From NCBI RefSeq assembly GCF_001577525.1, contig NZ_CP013015.1, forward strand, positions 2,180,475-2,244,474: a stretch of 64,000 nucleotides of DNA, read 5' to 3'. Below, one piece after another: positions 6,173 to 15,236 of the stretch; position 1 is the first letter of the stretch, and every line of letters begins with the position of its first letter. The notes under the pieces were generated by a model that worked only from the letters and a program-made list of their open reading frames with translations, made no database searches and was not told where the DNA came from. The DNA is from Candidatus Desulfofervidus auxilii. GTDB lineage: Bacteria; Desulfobacterota; Desulfofervidia; Desulfofervidales; Desulfofervidaceae. A program made the position numbers and the translations under genes.

Positions 6173-8497
6173 TTACTTCATTTTAAGTGATATTTTACCA
6201 TTCTTTATCACTGTAAGATATACCTTATCTAGACCCTGATGGTCATAAGGCCCAAAATTGAGAGCAGCACCTATCCCCAAATAGTGCATCCTCATTGATT
6301 CTATGGCCTTAATAAACCCCTCCCTAGTTAACTCCCTGCCTGCCCGCATAAGGGCTTCAACCAATATCTTGGCGTTTATAAATCCCTCAAAACTGACAAA
6401 ATTTGGAGTATCTTCAGGAAAATATCTCTCTAGTAGCCGACAATATTCCTCACAGGCTGGCAACAACACCCTTTCGGTAGGAGGAGGCACTACTTGAGTA
6501 ATAAACACACCTTCACCATCCCTTCCCAACTCTTTAAGCAATTTATCTGCTCCCACAAAAGAAACATTGTGAAAAATGGGATTGTATCCTCTTTTTTTGG
6601 CCTCTTTAATAAACTTGGCACAGGGACTATAAGTGCCCACCATAATTACTCCCTCTGCTTGAGAGCGAATAATCTCTTCTAACGCCTTTTCTATGTCTAA
6701 AGTCCCTCTTATATAACTGCCTGTAGCTACAGGTTTAAGCCCATATTTCCTTAAAGCAATCTCCGCTCCTCTAAGACCGTCTAATCCATAGGCATCATAT
6801 TGATAAAACACAGCAATCTTTTTTAATCCCTCATGCTCTATAAAATACCTCACCATTGTCTCTATCTCTTGATAATAAGAGGCCCTTACATTAAGAATAT
6901 ATTGCCTAAAAGGATGTCTAAGCTTATCTGCTCCTGTAAAAAGTCCCAGTAAAGGTATCTTTGACTCCTCTACTAAGTCAATTATCCTTACTGTAGTAGG
7001 TGTGCCTACATAACAAAACAGACAAAATACCTTATCTTCAAAGATAAGTTTTTTGGTATTAGCTACACACCTTGGAGGGTCATAACCATCATCATAGGCA
7101 ATAATTTTTATCTTTCTCCCATGAATCCCACCTTCTCTATTTATATGCTTTATGTAAGACAAAGCACCATGCAGATATTGGGTGCCCAGAAAACTAGCAT
7201 GCCCACTTAAGGCTAGAGATGAACCTATGAGAATTTCTCTGCTTTTTACTCCAGGGGTAGCTGTCTTATAAATCCATTTTTCAGGGATTAACTCAAATTT
7301 ACCATTCTTTATCACTGTAAGATATACCTTATCCAGGCCTTGATGGTCATCAGGCCCAAAATTGAGAGCAGCACCTATCCCCAAATAGTGCATCTTCATT
7401 GATTCTATGGCCTTAATAAATCCCTCCTTGGTCAACTCCCTACCTGCTCGCATAAGGGCTTCAACCAATATCTTGGCGTTTATAAATCCCTCAAAACTGA
7501 CAAAATTTGGAGTATCTTCAGGAAAATATCTCTCTAGTAGCCGACAATATTCCTCACAGGCTGGCAACAACACCCTTTCGGTAGGAGGAGGCACTACTTG
7601 AGTAATAAACACACCTTCACCATCCCTTCCCAACTCTTTAAGCAATTTATCTGCTCCCACAAAAGAAACATTGTGAAAAATGGGATTGTATCCTCTTTTT
7701 TTGGCCTCTTTAATAAACTTGGCACAGGGACTATAAGTGCCCACCATAATTACTCCCTCTGCTTGAGAGCGAATAATCTCTTCTAACGCCTTTTCTATGT
7801 CTAAAGTCCCTCTTATATAACTGCCTGTAGCTACAGGTTTAAGCCCATATTTCCTTAAAGCAATCTCCGCTCCTCTAAGACCGTCTAATCCATAGGCATC
7901 ATATTGATAAAACACAGCAATCTTTTTTAATCCCTCATGCTCTATAAAATACCTCACCATTGTCTCTATCTCTTGATAATAAGAGGCCCTTACATTAAGA
8001 ATATATTGCCTAAAAGGATGTCTAAGCTTATCTGCTCCTGTAAAAAGTCCCAGTAAAGGTATCTTTGACTCCTCTACTAAGTCAATTATCCTTACTGTAG
8101 TAGGTGTGCCTACATAACAAAACAGACAAAATACCTTATCTTCAAAGATAAGTTTTTTGGTATTAGCTACACACCTTGGAGGGTCATAACCATCATCATA
8201 GGCAATAATTTTTATCTTTCTCCCATGAATCCCACCTTCTCTATTTATATGATTTATGTAAGACAAAGCACCATGCAGATATTGGGTGCCCAGAAAACTG
8301 GCATGCCCACTTAGAGCTAGAGATGAACCTATGAGAATAGTATCCTTAGAAACACCCTGGATTTTGACAAAAGCACCTACTGTGGGCTTTTGTTCAGACT
8401 TTTTAGCAACTTTGCTTTCAGGATTGAAATAACCATAGAGGCCATATATAGCAATACCTAAATTAATAAAAATAAAAAATAACCATAATCTTTTCAC
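6173..8497 (-). CDS. Double-domain branched-chain-amino-acid-type solute-binding protein
   Basis: The 774-aa protein has one N-terminal hydrophobic helix (residues 4-24, no lipobox), so it is periplasmic or inner-membrane anchored. Two nearly identical type I periplasmic binding domains (Peripla_BP_6, LivK-like) follow, each starting at ILIGSSLALSGHASFLG (about 54 and 422). Differences are few substitutions plus a divergent end: copy 2 stops at NGKISLKMK. The start overlaps the upstream receiver gene by 4 bp. No permease or ATPase genes accompany it. With a kinase and receiver in the same operon, a ligand-sensing rather than transport role is plausible (inference). The ligand is unknown. Confidence 0.85.
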   Translation of the reverse strand: MKRLWLFFIFINLGIAIYGLYGYFNPESKVAKKSEQKPTVGAFVKIQGVSKDTILIGSSLALSGHASFLGTQYLHGALSYINHINREGGIHGRKIKIIAYDDGYDPPRCVANTKKLIFEDKVFCLFCYVGTPTTVRIIDLVEESKIPLLGLFTGADKLRHPFRQYILNVRASYYQEIETMVRYFIEHEGLKKIAVFYQYDAYGLDGLRGAEIALRKYGLKPVATGSYIRGTLDIEKALEEIIRSQAEGVIMVGTYSPCAKFIKEAKKRGYNPIFHNVSFVGADKLLKELGRDGEGVFITQVVPPPTERVLLPACEEYCRLLERYFPEDTPNFVSFEGFINAKILVEALMRAGRELTKEGFIKAIESMKMHYLGIGAALNFGPDDHQGLDKVYLTVIKNGKFELIPEKWIYKTATPGVKSREILIGSSLALSGHASFLGTQYLHGALSYIKHINREGGIHGRKIKIIAYDDGYDPPRCVANTKKLIFEDKVFCLFCYVGTPTTVRIIDLVEESKIPLLGLFTGADKLRHPFRQYILNVRASYYQEIETMVRYFIEHEGLKKIAVFYQYDAYGLDGLRGAEIALRKYGLKPVATGSYIRGTLDIEKALEEIIRSQAEGVIMVGTYSPCAKFIKEAKKRGYNPIFHNVSFVGADKLLKELGRDGEGVFITQVVPPPTERVLLPACEEYCRLLERYFPEDTPNFVSFEGFINAKILVEALMRAGRELTREGFIKAIESMRMHYLGIGAALNFGPYDHQGLDKVYLTVIKNGKISLKMK
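6192..7234 (-). repeat. 1043-bp tandem direct repeat, unit A
   Basis: Pairs with 7296-8338 at a constant offset of 1104 bp with no indel. Mismatches cluster in the first ~250 bases and last ~100 bases; the middle reads as identical. Confidence 0.9.
7296..8338 (-). repeat. 1043-bp tandem direct repeat, unit B
   Basis: Second unit of the in-frame duplication within the solute-binding protein gene; see 6192-7234. Confidence 0.9.
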
Positions 8498-8865
8498 TCG
8501 GATTCTCCTAATACCTTTTCTATTTTATTTAAAAGTTCCATGGGGCTGAATGGTTTGACAAAATAATCATCCGCACCTACAGCATATCCTTTTTCTATGT
8601 CTTGTTTTTGTCCCTTTGCTGTAAGCATGATAATATAAGAACCTTTTGTCTCTGAATTATTTTTTAACCGTTTGCAGACCTCAAATCCATCCATTCCTGG
8701 CATCATGATATCCAAAAGAATAAGGGCAGGCTTTTCTTCTTGGGCAATTTTTAAGGCTTCCTCTCCATCTTTAGCCTGGAATATTTGGAAGTCACCAATA
8801 TCTAAAGTAGTCTCTATCAACCTTCTTACCCTTTCTTCATCATCTACGATTAATATCTTCTTCAT
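8494..8865 (-). CDS. Single-domain response regulator (CheY-like receiver)
   Basis: The 123-aa receiver shows VDDE near residue 8, the phospho-acceptor D52 in LLDIMMPGMDG, the Thr/Ala switch LTAKG near 83 and Lys in FVKPFSP. There is no output domain. I prefer the ATG at 8865 because GGAGG lies just before it; an upstream ATG at 8877 is in frame. It overlaps the 3' end of the kinase gene and ends in an ATGA overlap with the binding-protein gene, so the kinase is very likely its partner. It may act by protein-protein contact or pass phosphate onward. Confidence 0.88.
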   Translation of the reverse strand: MKKILIVDDEERVRRLIETTLDIGDFQIFQAKDGEEALKIAQEEKPALILLDIMMPGMDGFEVCKRLKNNSETKGSYIIMLTAKGQKQDIEKGYAVGADDYFVKPFSPMELLNKIEKVLGESE

Positions 8866-11161
8866 GTTGTCCTCCATTTATAGGTATATTGAACACCACC
8901 TTTGTTCCTTTACCTACATCACTCTCTACCTTTATTTCACCTCCATGAGCTTCAACAATATGTTTGGAAATAGAAAGTCCCAATCCTGTTCCTCTCATAT
9001 TTACTACATCAAGGCGGCTTCCTCTATAAAACTTATCAAAAATATAAGGCAAATCCTCTTTGGGAATACCAATACCTTGATCTTCAATACTTACCCAAAC
9101 ACAACCATCTTTTTTATAAACACAACAGGTAATATCACCACCTTTTGAATATTTAATGGCATTATCTAAGAGGTTTTTTATGACCTGGCTAATCTTTTCA
9201 GGGTCAATCCAAACATGAGGTATATTTTTTTCAAACTTGGTAATAAACCTATGAGTGTCCGTAGAATGCATAAAAAAATGAATATTTTTTTGGATTATTT
9301 CCAACAATTGCACATGACTCCTTTCAATTTCAAGCTCTCCTTTGGCCTCTATCCGGGAAATATCAAGCAAATCATTGACTAAACGGGCCAAATGTATAGA
9401 TTCCTCATGAATAAAGGCTAAAAATTCTTCTTTTGTTTTTTCATCCAGGCTTCTGGTTAAAAGAAGCTCACTATATCCCAGTAATGTGGTCAAAGGTGTT
9501 CTTAACTCATGAGAAGCGGTAGAAAGAAATTCTGTTTTTACTTTATCAGCTTTCTTTAATTCTTCTTGCATCTGCATCAACTGCCAGTTAGTTTTTTCTA
9601 AATTGGCAATCAGCCTTTTTATTTCACTGATATCTTTAAAAATCTCTACGCCTCCAATAGGCTTATTCTCTATACCCATCAAAGGAGCAGCGCTAGCCAT
9701 AATAGCTCTCTTTTCATTGTTTTTATCAAATATACTCATTTCTACATTCAAACATGCTCTCCCTGTTTCTATAGACTTTTTAATAGGACAATTTCTTTCA
9801 CATTCCTCAGCCTTAAATATCTCCATACACTTTTTACCAATAACCTCTTCTGCCTTATATCCCGTTAGCTCTTCTGCTGCCTTATTGAAAGAAGTTATTC
9901 TCCATTGCCTATCTATAGTAAATAGACCATCAGCAATACTTTTCAAAATTGCTTCTATCTTATCCTTTTCTAAGGCTAGCTCTTTTGTCCTTTCCTCTAC
10001 TTTTTTTTCTAAAGTCTTACTATATTTTTCAATTTCATCTCGGGACTTCTTTAAATCTTCGGCCATTTTGTTAAATGCCAAAGCTAACTCTCCAATTTCG
10101 TCTCTAGATTCTACACTTGCTCTTTGCTCTAATGCTCCTCTTGCCAACTGTTTGGTAACCTCTGTCAATCTCTTTAAAGGAGAAATAATAGCTTTAGAAA
10201 GCTGAATGGCAAAAAATACTCCCCATATAACGCTACCTATAGAAAGTAATAAACCAAATTTAAAAATTTTTGCTAAGTTCTTATAATAATCATCTGCTCT
10301 ATAACTAACATATATAACTCCCTCTAATTTTTCACTTTTTCTGAGAGGCATAGCTATTATGTAAAGTTTTTGCGAGGGTAGCAGTTGGGCAGCCAAATCG
10401 CTACCACTCATAACAGACCTTACCCATTTATTATCAGCAATGGTTTTTATTTTTTCTTCAATATTTGAAGCAATAACCCTGCCATCTTCATCAGTAACTG
10501 AAATTTCATAAATATTTTCTGATTCTCTTGCCAGTTTTTCCACCAGCCTTTGTAGATGGATAATCTTTCTTACCGCTTCCATTTTTCTGATAATGTAACT
10601 CAATGATTCTGCCATAATCCTGCTATCTATTTCCATTTGTCTTAAAATCAGTTTTCTGAATGCCTTTTTTGTTTGAAGATATTCTCTTATTTCAAAGACT
10701 GCTTCTACCGCTCCACATAACTCTCCATCTATCCTTAATGGATAGGCAGCAGCAAAGACTTTTTCCCCCATTCTAGAATCAAATCCACTGATATAATACC
10801 CTTTCTCTAAAACTTGAGGGATAATGTTGCTTTCGGTTATCTTACCTACATCTTCTCTAAAGGTAGCGGCAATGACTCTTTGATTGGTATCCACTACCCA
10901 CACACCAAACATCCCTTCGGTTAAAGAAACCTCTTCTACTAATTCCTGGAGCCTCACTTTGTCAGCAATGTCTTTTCTACTTGTAATACTAATGGTTAGG
11001 GCCTTATTTAAAACAATAGCATGTGACTTCATATTCTTAAGAAGACTGTTTTTTTCTAGCATATAGCTTATGCAAAAAGACGCACTACCCATTAAAATAA
11101 GCAGGGAAATAATGGCTAAGGTAAATTTTGTTTTAATACTTAAGTCTCTTATAGGTCTCAT
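8840..11161 (-). CDS. Membrane histidine kinase (double sensor-HAMP-PAS-HisKA-HATPase)
   Basis: The 773-aa kinase has TM1 at about 12-34, then a roughly 260-residue periplasmic part with two Cache/PAS-like halves (VWVVDTNQRVIAAT and ISVTDEDGRVIAS). TM2 is at 302-322, then HAMP (to about 375), a coiled coil and a PAS domain (400-515). The PAS has Cys445, 454, 458 and 470 in a spacing often seen in redox-type PAS domains. HisKA carries H551 in SHELRTPL. HATPase has DNAIKYS, DQGIGIP and GTGLGLSI. It sits between a tetraheme cytochrome/helical sensor pair and its receiver, suggesting a redox or ligand signal (inference). Confidence 0.9.
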   Translation of the reverse strand: MRPIRDLSIKTKFTLAIISLLILMGSASFCISYMLEKNSLLKNMKSHAIVLNKALTISITSRKDIADKVRLQELVEEVSLTEGMFGVWVVDTNQRVIAATFREDVGKITESNIIPQVLEKGYYISGFDSRMGEKVFAAAYPLRIDGELCGAVEAVFEIREYLQTKKAFRKLILRQMEIDSRIMAESLSYIIRKMEAVRKIIHLQRLVEKLARESENIYEISVTDEDGRVIASNIEEKIKTIADNKWVRSVMSGSDLAAQLLPSQKLYIIAMPLRKSEKLEGVIYVSYRADDYYKNLAKIFKFGLLLSIGSVIWGVFFAIQLSKAIISPLKRLTEVTKQLARGALEQRASVESRDEIGELALAFNKMAEDLKKSRDEIEKYSKTLEKKVEERTKELALEKDKIEAILKSIADGLFTIDRQWRITSFNKAAEELTGYKAEEVIGKKCMEIFKAEECERNCPIKKSIETGRACLNVEMSIFDKNNEKRAIMASAAPLMGIENKPIGGVEIFKDISEIKRLIANLEKTNWQLMQMQEELKKADKVKTEFLSTASHELRTPLTTLLGYSELLLTRSLDEKTKEEFLAFIHEESIHLARLVNDLLDISRIEAKGELEIERSHVQLLEIIQKNIHFFMHSTDTHRFITKFEKNIPHVWIDPEKISQVIKNLLDNAIKYSKGGDITCCVYKKDGCVWVSIEDQGIGIPKEDLPYIFDKFYRGSRLDVVNMRGTGLGLSISKHIVEAHGGEIKVESDVGKGTKVVFNIPINGGQHEEDINRR

Positions 11162-11167
11162 GAGGAA

Positions 11168-12004
11168 TTAAATATTCTTGGTATAAAATACAATCAACTC
11201 AATCCCGCCCAAAATGAGAAGAACCAAAAGGGTAGTTAGAAGAATTTGGAGTTTTTTATAAGCAAAGTCAATTTTCTGCTGAGTTGCTTTACATATACAG
11301 TGAATTACTCCTTCTATCTTTCTTACTTCTTTTCTCATCAACTCCAATGTTTTATCCATTTGTTCATAATTAGAAACAATCTCTTCAAATAATTCACTAT
11401 CTTTATCCATTAACTCATTTATACGTTTATCCCCTTCTGCCCACATTAGGAGATTTCTAACTGCGATTTTACGCTTTTCTGAATATGGCTTTTCATGAAA
11501 AAGAAGCGGTTTTTCTCGGAAAAGCATATAAGATTTTTCTTGTAACCGAATCTCCAGGAGGGCAATAGTGCCCCTTTCAGGATTAGGCTTAGAAAAAATA
11601 GTAGCTTGAATTATCCTCTCCAATTTCCTTAATTCTTCTATAATTTTCTCATTAGTTTCATGATAGAACTTTAATTGTTCAAACAATTTTTCATATAAAT
11701 CTATAGACCCATGTAATTTAGAAAAATTTATTTTCTTCAAATCACACATTTCCTCACAAGAGGAAACAAGTTTTTTTAGCTCTTTCAAGTGTTCCTTAAT
11801 TTTATTTTTTTTATAAGGATTAAGTCTGTATTCTCTCTCATCTATATTTATCTTAAAAGCAGTTTTTACTATACTATCTGCTACTTTTTGGATTTCCATG
11901 TCTTTTTTAATATCCCTCAATGTCAGATAAGCAATGCCGGCTAACAGAATAGAAAATACAATACAGACGCTAAAGGTAGTTAAAACTAGTTTTTTGCTAA
12001 TCAT
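11168..12004 (-). CDS. Two-TM helical periplasmic sensor-like protein without output domain
   Basis: 278 aa with TM helices at about 7-29 and 252-272 and a long alpha-helical periplasmic region between, like the four-helix-bundle or HBM sensor halves of chemoreceptors and kinases. No HAMP, kinase or methyl-accepting domain follows the second TM. Cysteines are grouped (SSCEEMC near 83-87, HCIC near 235). The gene overlaps the upstream cytochrome gene by 4 bp and the kinase gene starts 7 bases downstream. It probably modulates that kinase or relays redox state from the cytochrome (inference). Confidence 0.7.
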   Translation of the reverse strand: MISKKLVLTTFSVCIVFSILLAGIAYLTLRDIKKDMEIQKVADSIVKTAFKINIDEREYRLNPYKKNKIKEHLKELKKLVSSCEEMCDLKKINFSKLHGSIDLYEKLFEQLKFYHETNEKIIEELRKLERIIQATIFSKPNPERGTIALLEIRLQEKSYMLFREKPLLFHEKPYSEKRKIAVRNLLMWAEGDKRINELMDKDSELFEEIVSNYEQMDKTLELMRKEVRKIEGVIHCICKATQQKIDFAYKKLQILLTTLLVLLILGGIELIVFYTKNI

Positions 12005-12468
12005 TTCTTGATTTCTTTCTTTACTTTATGCTCTATCCGTTTTTTATATTTTTCGTAATCAAACTGAGGTGTCCAGTTTTGGTCATGACACTGAATACAG
12101 ACCGTTTTATAATCTATATGAGTGCCTACAGGCAACGAATTTGGGTCTGTGGGATTTTCCTTATGTTTACTACCTGGACCGTGACAGGCTTCACATTGCA
12201 CTCCTCTCAGTTGAGGTGTGATTTTCTCACTTATAAAACCACCTGGTTCTCCATATCCAGTGGTATGACATTTCAAACAATAAGGATTATCTTTCATTCT
12301 CCTCAGACTTTCAAAAGCCATAGCATGTAAGTCTTTCTCCCATCCTTGGAAGTAATCAAAATGGCAGAGTCTACACTTCCTACTTCCGATATAATATAAT
12401 TTTTCTTTAGATTCTGCTGGGATAACTATTATTGGAATTAATATACTTAAGATTATCAAAATTCTCAT
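12001..12468 (-). CDS. Tetraheme c-type cytochrome (cytochrome c554-like), periplasmic
   Basis: 155 aa with an N-terminal export signal (ILIILSILIPIIVIPA). Four CxxCH heme-binding motifs follow: CRLCH, CLKCH, CEACH and CIQCH, with extra His residues for axial ligands. The spacing resembles the cytochrome c554 / multiheme NrfH-related fold. It is the first gene of a five-gene minus-strand operon with a sensor, histidine kinase, receiver and solute-binding protein. That context suggests a sensory or regulated electron-transfer role rather than bulk respiration (inference). Confidence 0.85.
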   Translation of the reverse strand: MRILIILSILIPIIVIPAESKEKLYYIGSRKCRLCHFDYFQGWEKDLHAMAFESLRRMKDNPYCLKCHTTGYGEPGGFISEKITPQLRGVQCEACHGPGSKHKENPTDPNSLPVGTHIDYKTVCIQCHDQNWTPQFDYEKYKKRIEHKVKKEIKK

Positions 12469-12542
12469 TATTATTTTTTTATCATACCAAAAAAATGAAA
12501 AAAAAGCAAGAAAATCTTAAAATGACAAATGACAAAGCTCAA

Positions 12543-12574
12543 ACCTGCCTGTGCGTGTCCGCACGCAGACAGGT
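12543..12574. repeat. GC-rich imperfect hairpin
   Basis: ACCTGCCTGTGCGTG pairs with CACGCAGACAGGT across a short loop. Similar CTGCC/GGCAG hairpins occur at 26696 and 63587. It could be a bidirectional terminator or a mobile palindrome. Confidence 0.55.
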
Positions 12575-12587
12575 GTCAAATCAAGCC

Positions 12588-12661
12588 ATTTGGATTTTTT
12601 AGACCATATTTAAACGTTTGTTCTTTTTATTAAATTACTTATGGCCTGACTTTGACGTAGC
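12588..12661 (+). repeat. Dispersed 74-bp intergenic repeat, copy 2
   Basis: Near-identical to 1012-1085 in the same orientation. Confidence 0.8.
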
Positions 12662-12871
12662 TCTGAAATTGAACATTTCCCAAAATTTAAAGGTTAACTT
12701 TACTAACCTATTTAAAAAGTAGAGTTGGTTGCAAGGAATAAGATTTTTCTTTTAAAGCAATCACGGATTTTGGGGGCATCCCAATAACTACCTACCTTGT
12801 GCTAACTTAAATAAAAATTTTATTCGTCTTAAAAACCCAGCAGTTACAGTGGAGTAATTTTATGCTGCCTT

Positions 12872-13111
12872 TTATCCACTAATGGCCACGTTTATCCAGT
12901 ATGAATCTAAGTTCAGTGCCTTCTTTTCCTCATCTAAGGTCACCCAGTTTAAAGCTATTTTCTTTTCTTTTTCCTTCCCGCACTTTTCACAAAAAATGTG
13001 TTTTATCAAACCATTAAGGGAAGGAAGCGGCTCTTTAGTTTGAGCTACTTTCTGACCAGGATTAATTACTTCTCCACATCCCATACATCTGATTTCTAAA
13101 GGCTCTTTCAT
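12872..13111 (-). CDS. Small zinc-ribbon protein, 79 aa
   Basis: Two CxxC pairs (CMGC near residue 9, CEKC near 41) form a likely zinc ribbon, followed by a charged tail. A purine-rich GAGGTGAGGTAGAG precedes the ATG. It lies 59 bases upstream of uvrC in the same direction and could share its transcript. I recognise no named family. Confidence 0.6.
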   Translation of the reverse strand: MKEPLEIRCMGCGEVINPGQKVAQTKEPLPSLNGLIKHIFCEKCGKEKEKKIALNWVTLDEEKKALNLDSYWINVAISG

Positions 13112-13170
13112 CTCTACCTCACCTCATTATTATTTTTTCCCCAATAAAAATAATCTGTTTTTTTATATAG

Positions 13171-14961
13171 TCAAGGGTTTTGAATTACTTTTTTTATCCT
13201 CTTTGCTACAGCAAGAGGTAAGCCCATTTTTACCAAAGTCTCTAAAGGTGCAGTTTTTATCTCTTCTAAAGACTTAAAGTGTTCCCAAATTATCTTTTTT
13301 CGTTTTGGGCCTATTCCTTTTATATTATCTAACAATGAATCTGTAAGTATCTTACAATGAATTCGTTTATAATAAGTAATAGCAAAGCGGTGGGCTTCGT
13401 CTCGGATACGTTTGAGTAACAAAAGCTCCTGAGAATGTTTTTTTATTTGTAAAGGAGTTTTTCTCTCAGGCACATAGATTTTATCTTCTGCTCTTCCCTT
13501 TCCTTTAGCAATGGCTACTACTGATATGTTTTTTAAACCTTTCCCTTCCAACACACTTAAGGCAATATTTAACTGCCCCTTGCCTCCATCAATTAACAAT
13601 AAATCAGGTAAGTTATCTTTTTTTTCAAAACGCCTCTTGAGAGCTTCTTGCATCATGGCATAGTCATTAGGTTTTCCTTCTAGTTTTAATTTAAAACGGC
13701 GGTATTCTTCTTTGGCTGGTTGTCCATCAACAAACACTACCATGGAGGCCACAGTATATTTCCCTTGAATATTAGAAATATCAAAACATTCTATCCTTTT
13801 GGGTAAATAAGATAAACCTAAGCTAGTTTTTAAGGCATGAAGCCCTTTTTTCTCTAAGCATTTTGAGGCTAAAAGAGAATTAACATTTTCTTGAGCCATG
13901 GTTAATAGCCTCTTTTGCTCTTCTGTTTTGGGAAGTAATATTTTTACCGCTTGTTTCATTTTTTCTGTAAACCACTCTTCTAAAATTTTCCTTTCTGGAA
14001 GTAAAAAAGGCACTATAATTTCTTCAGGAATGAAGTCTTGATGGTAATAATACTGTCCTAAAAATTTCCCTAAGGCCTCCCCTAGGCCTGCCACACCTAC
14101 AGGTAAGCTATAATCTCTTTTTTCCATTAAATATCCATCTCTTATTTTGAAAACCACTACTTCCATTTTCTCTGTATCAGGCCACCGGGAGAGGGCAACA
14201 ATATCCCTATTTTTAAGGTCAGAAGAAACCATGGCCTGTTTCTCTAAGGTTTTTTTAATAGCCTCAATCCTATCCCGATAAAAAGTCGCCCTTTCAAATT
14301 CCAGATTATCTGCTGCTTGTTTCATTTCTTTTTCCAGCCTTTCTAAAAGACCCAAGGCCTTGCCTTCCAAAAAAATACAAGCTTCTTGAGCCACTTTTTT
14401 ATATTCTTCCTCATTAATATAACCCATACATGGTGCAAGGCAGCGACCAATTTGATAATTAAGGCATGGCCTTTTTCTATGTTTTAATACAAAATCACTA
14501 CATTTTCTCAAGGGGAACAATCGCTGCATGGATTTTAATGTTTCCCGCACTGCCTTGGCTGAGGCAAATGGTCCAAAATATTTGGCCCCATCTTTTTGGA
14601 TTTGCCGCACAATAGTAAAATATGGCCACTTTTCTCCTAAATCTATACGTAAGTAAGGATAGTTTTTATCATCTCTTAACACTACATTATAACGGGGCTT
14701 GTGTGTTTTGATAAAATTACACTCCAAAATGAGGGCCTCTTTTTCTGAAGATGTAATAATATAGTCAATTTGTGTGGCTTGATTTAGCATAGTTTTTATT
14801 TTAGGAGAAAATTGGCGTGAAAAATAGCTTTTTACCCGTTTTTGCAAGTCTTTGGCCTTACCTACGTAAAGAATATGACCTCTAGCGTTTTTGAATAGAT
14901 AAATACCTGGTTGGTGGGGTAACTGCTCTACCTTTTCCTTTAGACCTTTCTTAATATCCAT
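13171..14961 (-). CDS. uvrC: Excinuclease ABC subunit C
   Basis: Makes both incisions around a bulky lesion in nucleotide excision repair with UvrA and UvrB. The 596-aa protein has the GIY-YIG nuclease at 16-95 (PGIYLFKNARGHILYVGKAKDLQKR), a UvrB-binding UVR motif near 205-240, an RNase H-like nuclease core (ECFDISNIQG, LLIDGGKGQLN, DEAHRFAI) and terminal helix-hairpin-helix repeats (NIKGIGPKRKKII). Length and domain order are normal. uvrA and uvrB are not nearby. Confidence 0.95.
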   Translation of the reverse strand: MDIKKGLKEKVEQLPHQPGIYLFKNARGHILYVGKAKDLQKRVKSYFSRQFSPKIKTMLNQATQIDYIITSSEKEALILECNFIKTHKPRYNVVLRDDKNYPYLRIDLGEKWPYFTIVRQIQKDGAKYFGPFASAKAVRETLKSMQRLFPLRKCSDFVLKHRKRPCLNYQIGRCLAPCMGYINEEEYKKVAQEACIFLEGKALGLLERLEKEMKQAADNLEFERATFYRDRIEAIKKTLEKQAMVSSDLKNRDIVALSRWPDTEKMEVVVFKIRDGYLMEKRDYSLPVGVAGLGEALGKFLGQYYYHQDFIPEEIIVPFLLPERKILEEWFTEKMKQAVKILLPKTEEQKRLLTMAQENVNSLLASKCLEKKGLHALKTSLGLSYLPKRIECFDISNIQGKYTVASMVVFVDGQPAKEEYRRFKLKLEGKPNDYAMMQEALKRRFEKKDNLPDLLLIDGGKGQLNIALSVLEGKGLKNISVVAIAKGKGRAEDKIYVPERKTPLQIKKHSQELLLLKRIRDEAHRFAITYYKRIHCKILTDSLLDNIKGIGPKRKKIIWEHFKSLEEIKTAPLETLVKMGLPLAVAKRIKKVIQNP

Positions 14962-15236
14962 CAGTGTGGAGTAAAAAGAATATCACTACTGTGATAAAAA
15001 GCAACATATTTCCCTAGAAATCTTATAAAGCTTAATTAGTGAGGTATGGTACTACTTCTAAAAAGTGAGGAATTATAGGTAAAACCCAATTAAAAAACCA
15101 AATTATTCAAAACTCTGAGGTTTTCAAAAATTAGAGGGCACTCTCTCGCCAAAAATCTTACTACTTTCTTTTCTCAAAAAAGAAGATTTTTTACAAATGA
15201 GGGGCCACTCGCAAAAACTAGCTACCCCTCCTATTT

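Larger units (their letters stand above)
12469..12871. other. Intergenic region built from dispersed repeats
   Basis: No gene. It contains a GC-rich hairpin (12543-12574), the second 74-bp repeat copy (12588-12661), and a GAACATTTCCCAAAATTTA segment (from 12669) shared with 26654. A block at 12690-12740 is complementary to 4935-4980, and an AATCACGGATTTTGGGG motif lies near 12759. The promoter of the cytochrome operon should also be here, but I could not fix it. Confidence 0.6.

Noticed and set aside
6173-8497. A complete ABC transporter operon
   Set aside because: No permease or ATPase gene lies on either side; the neighbours are signalling genes and convergent pyrE.
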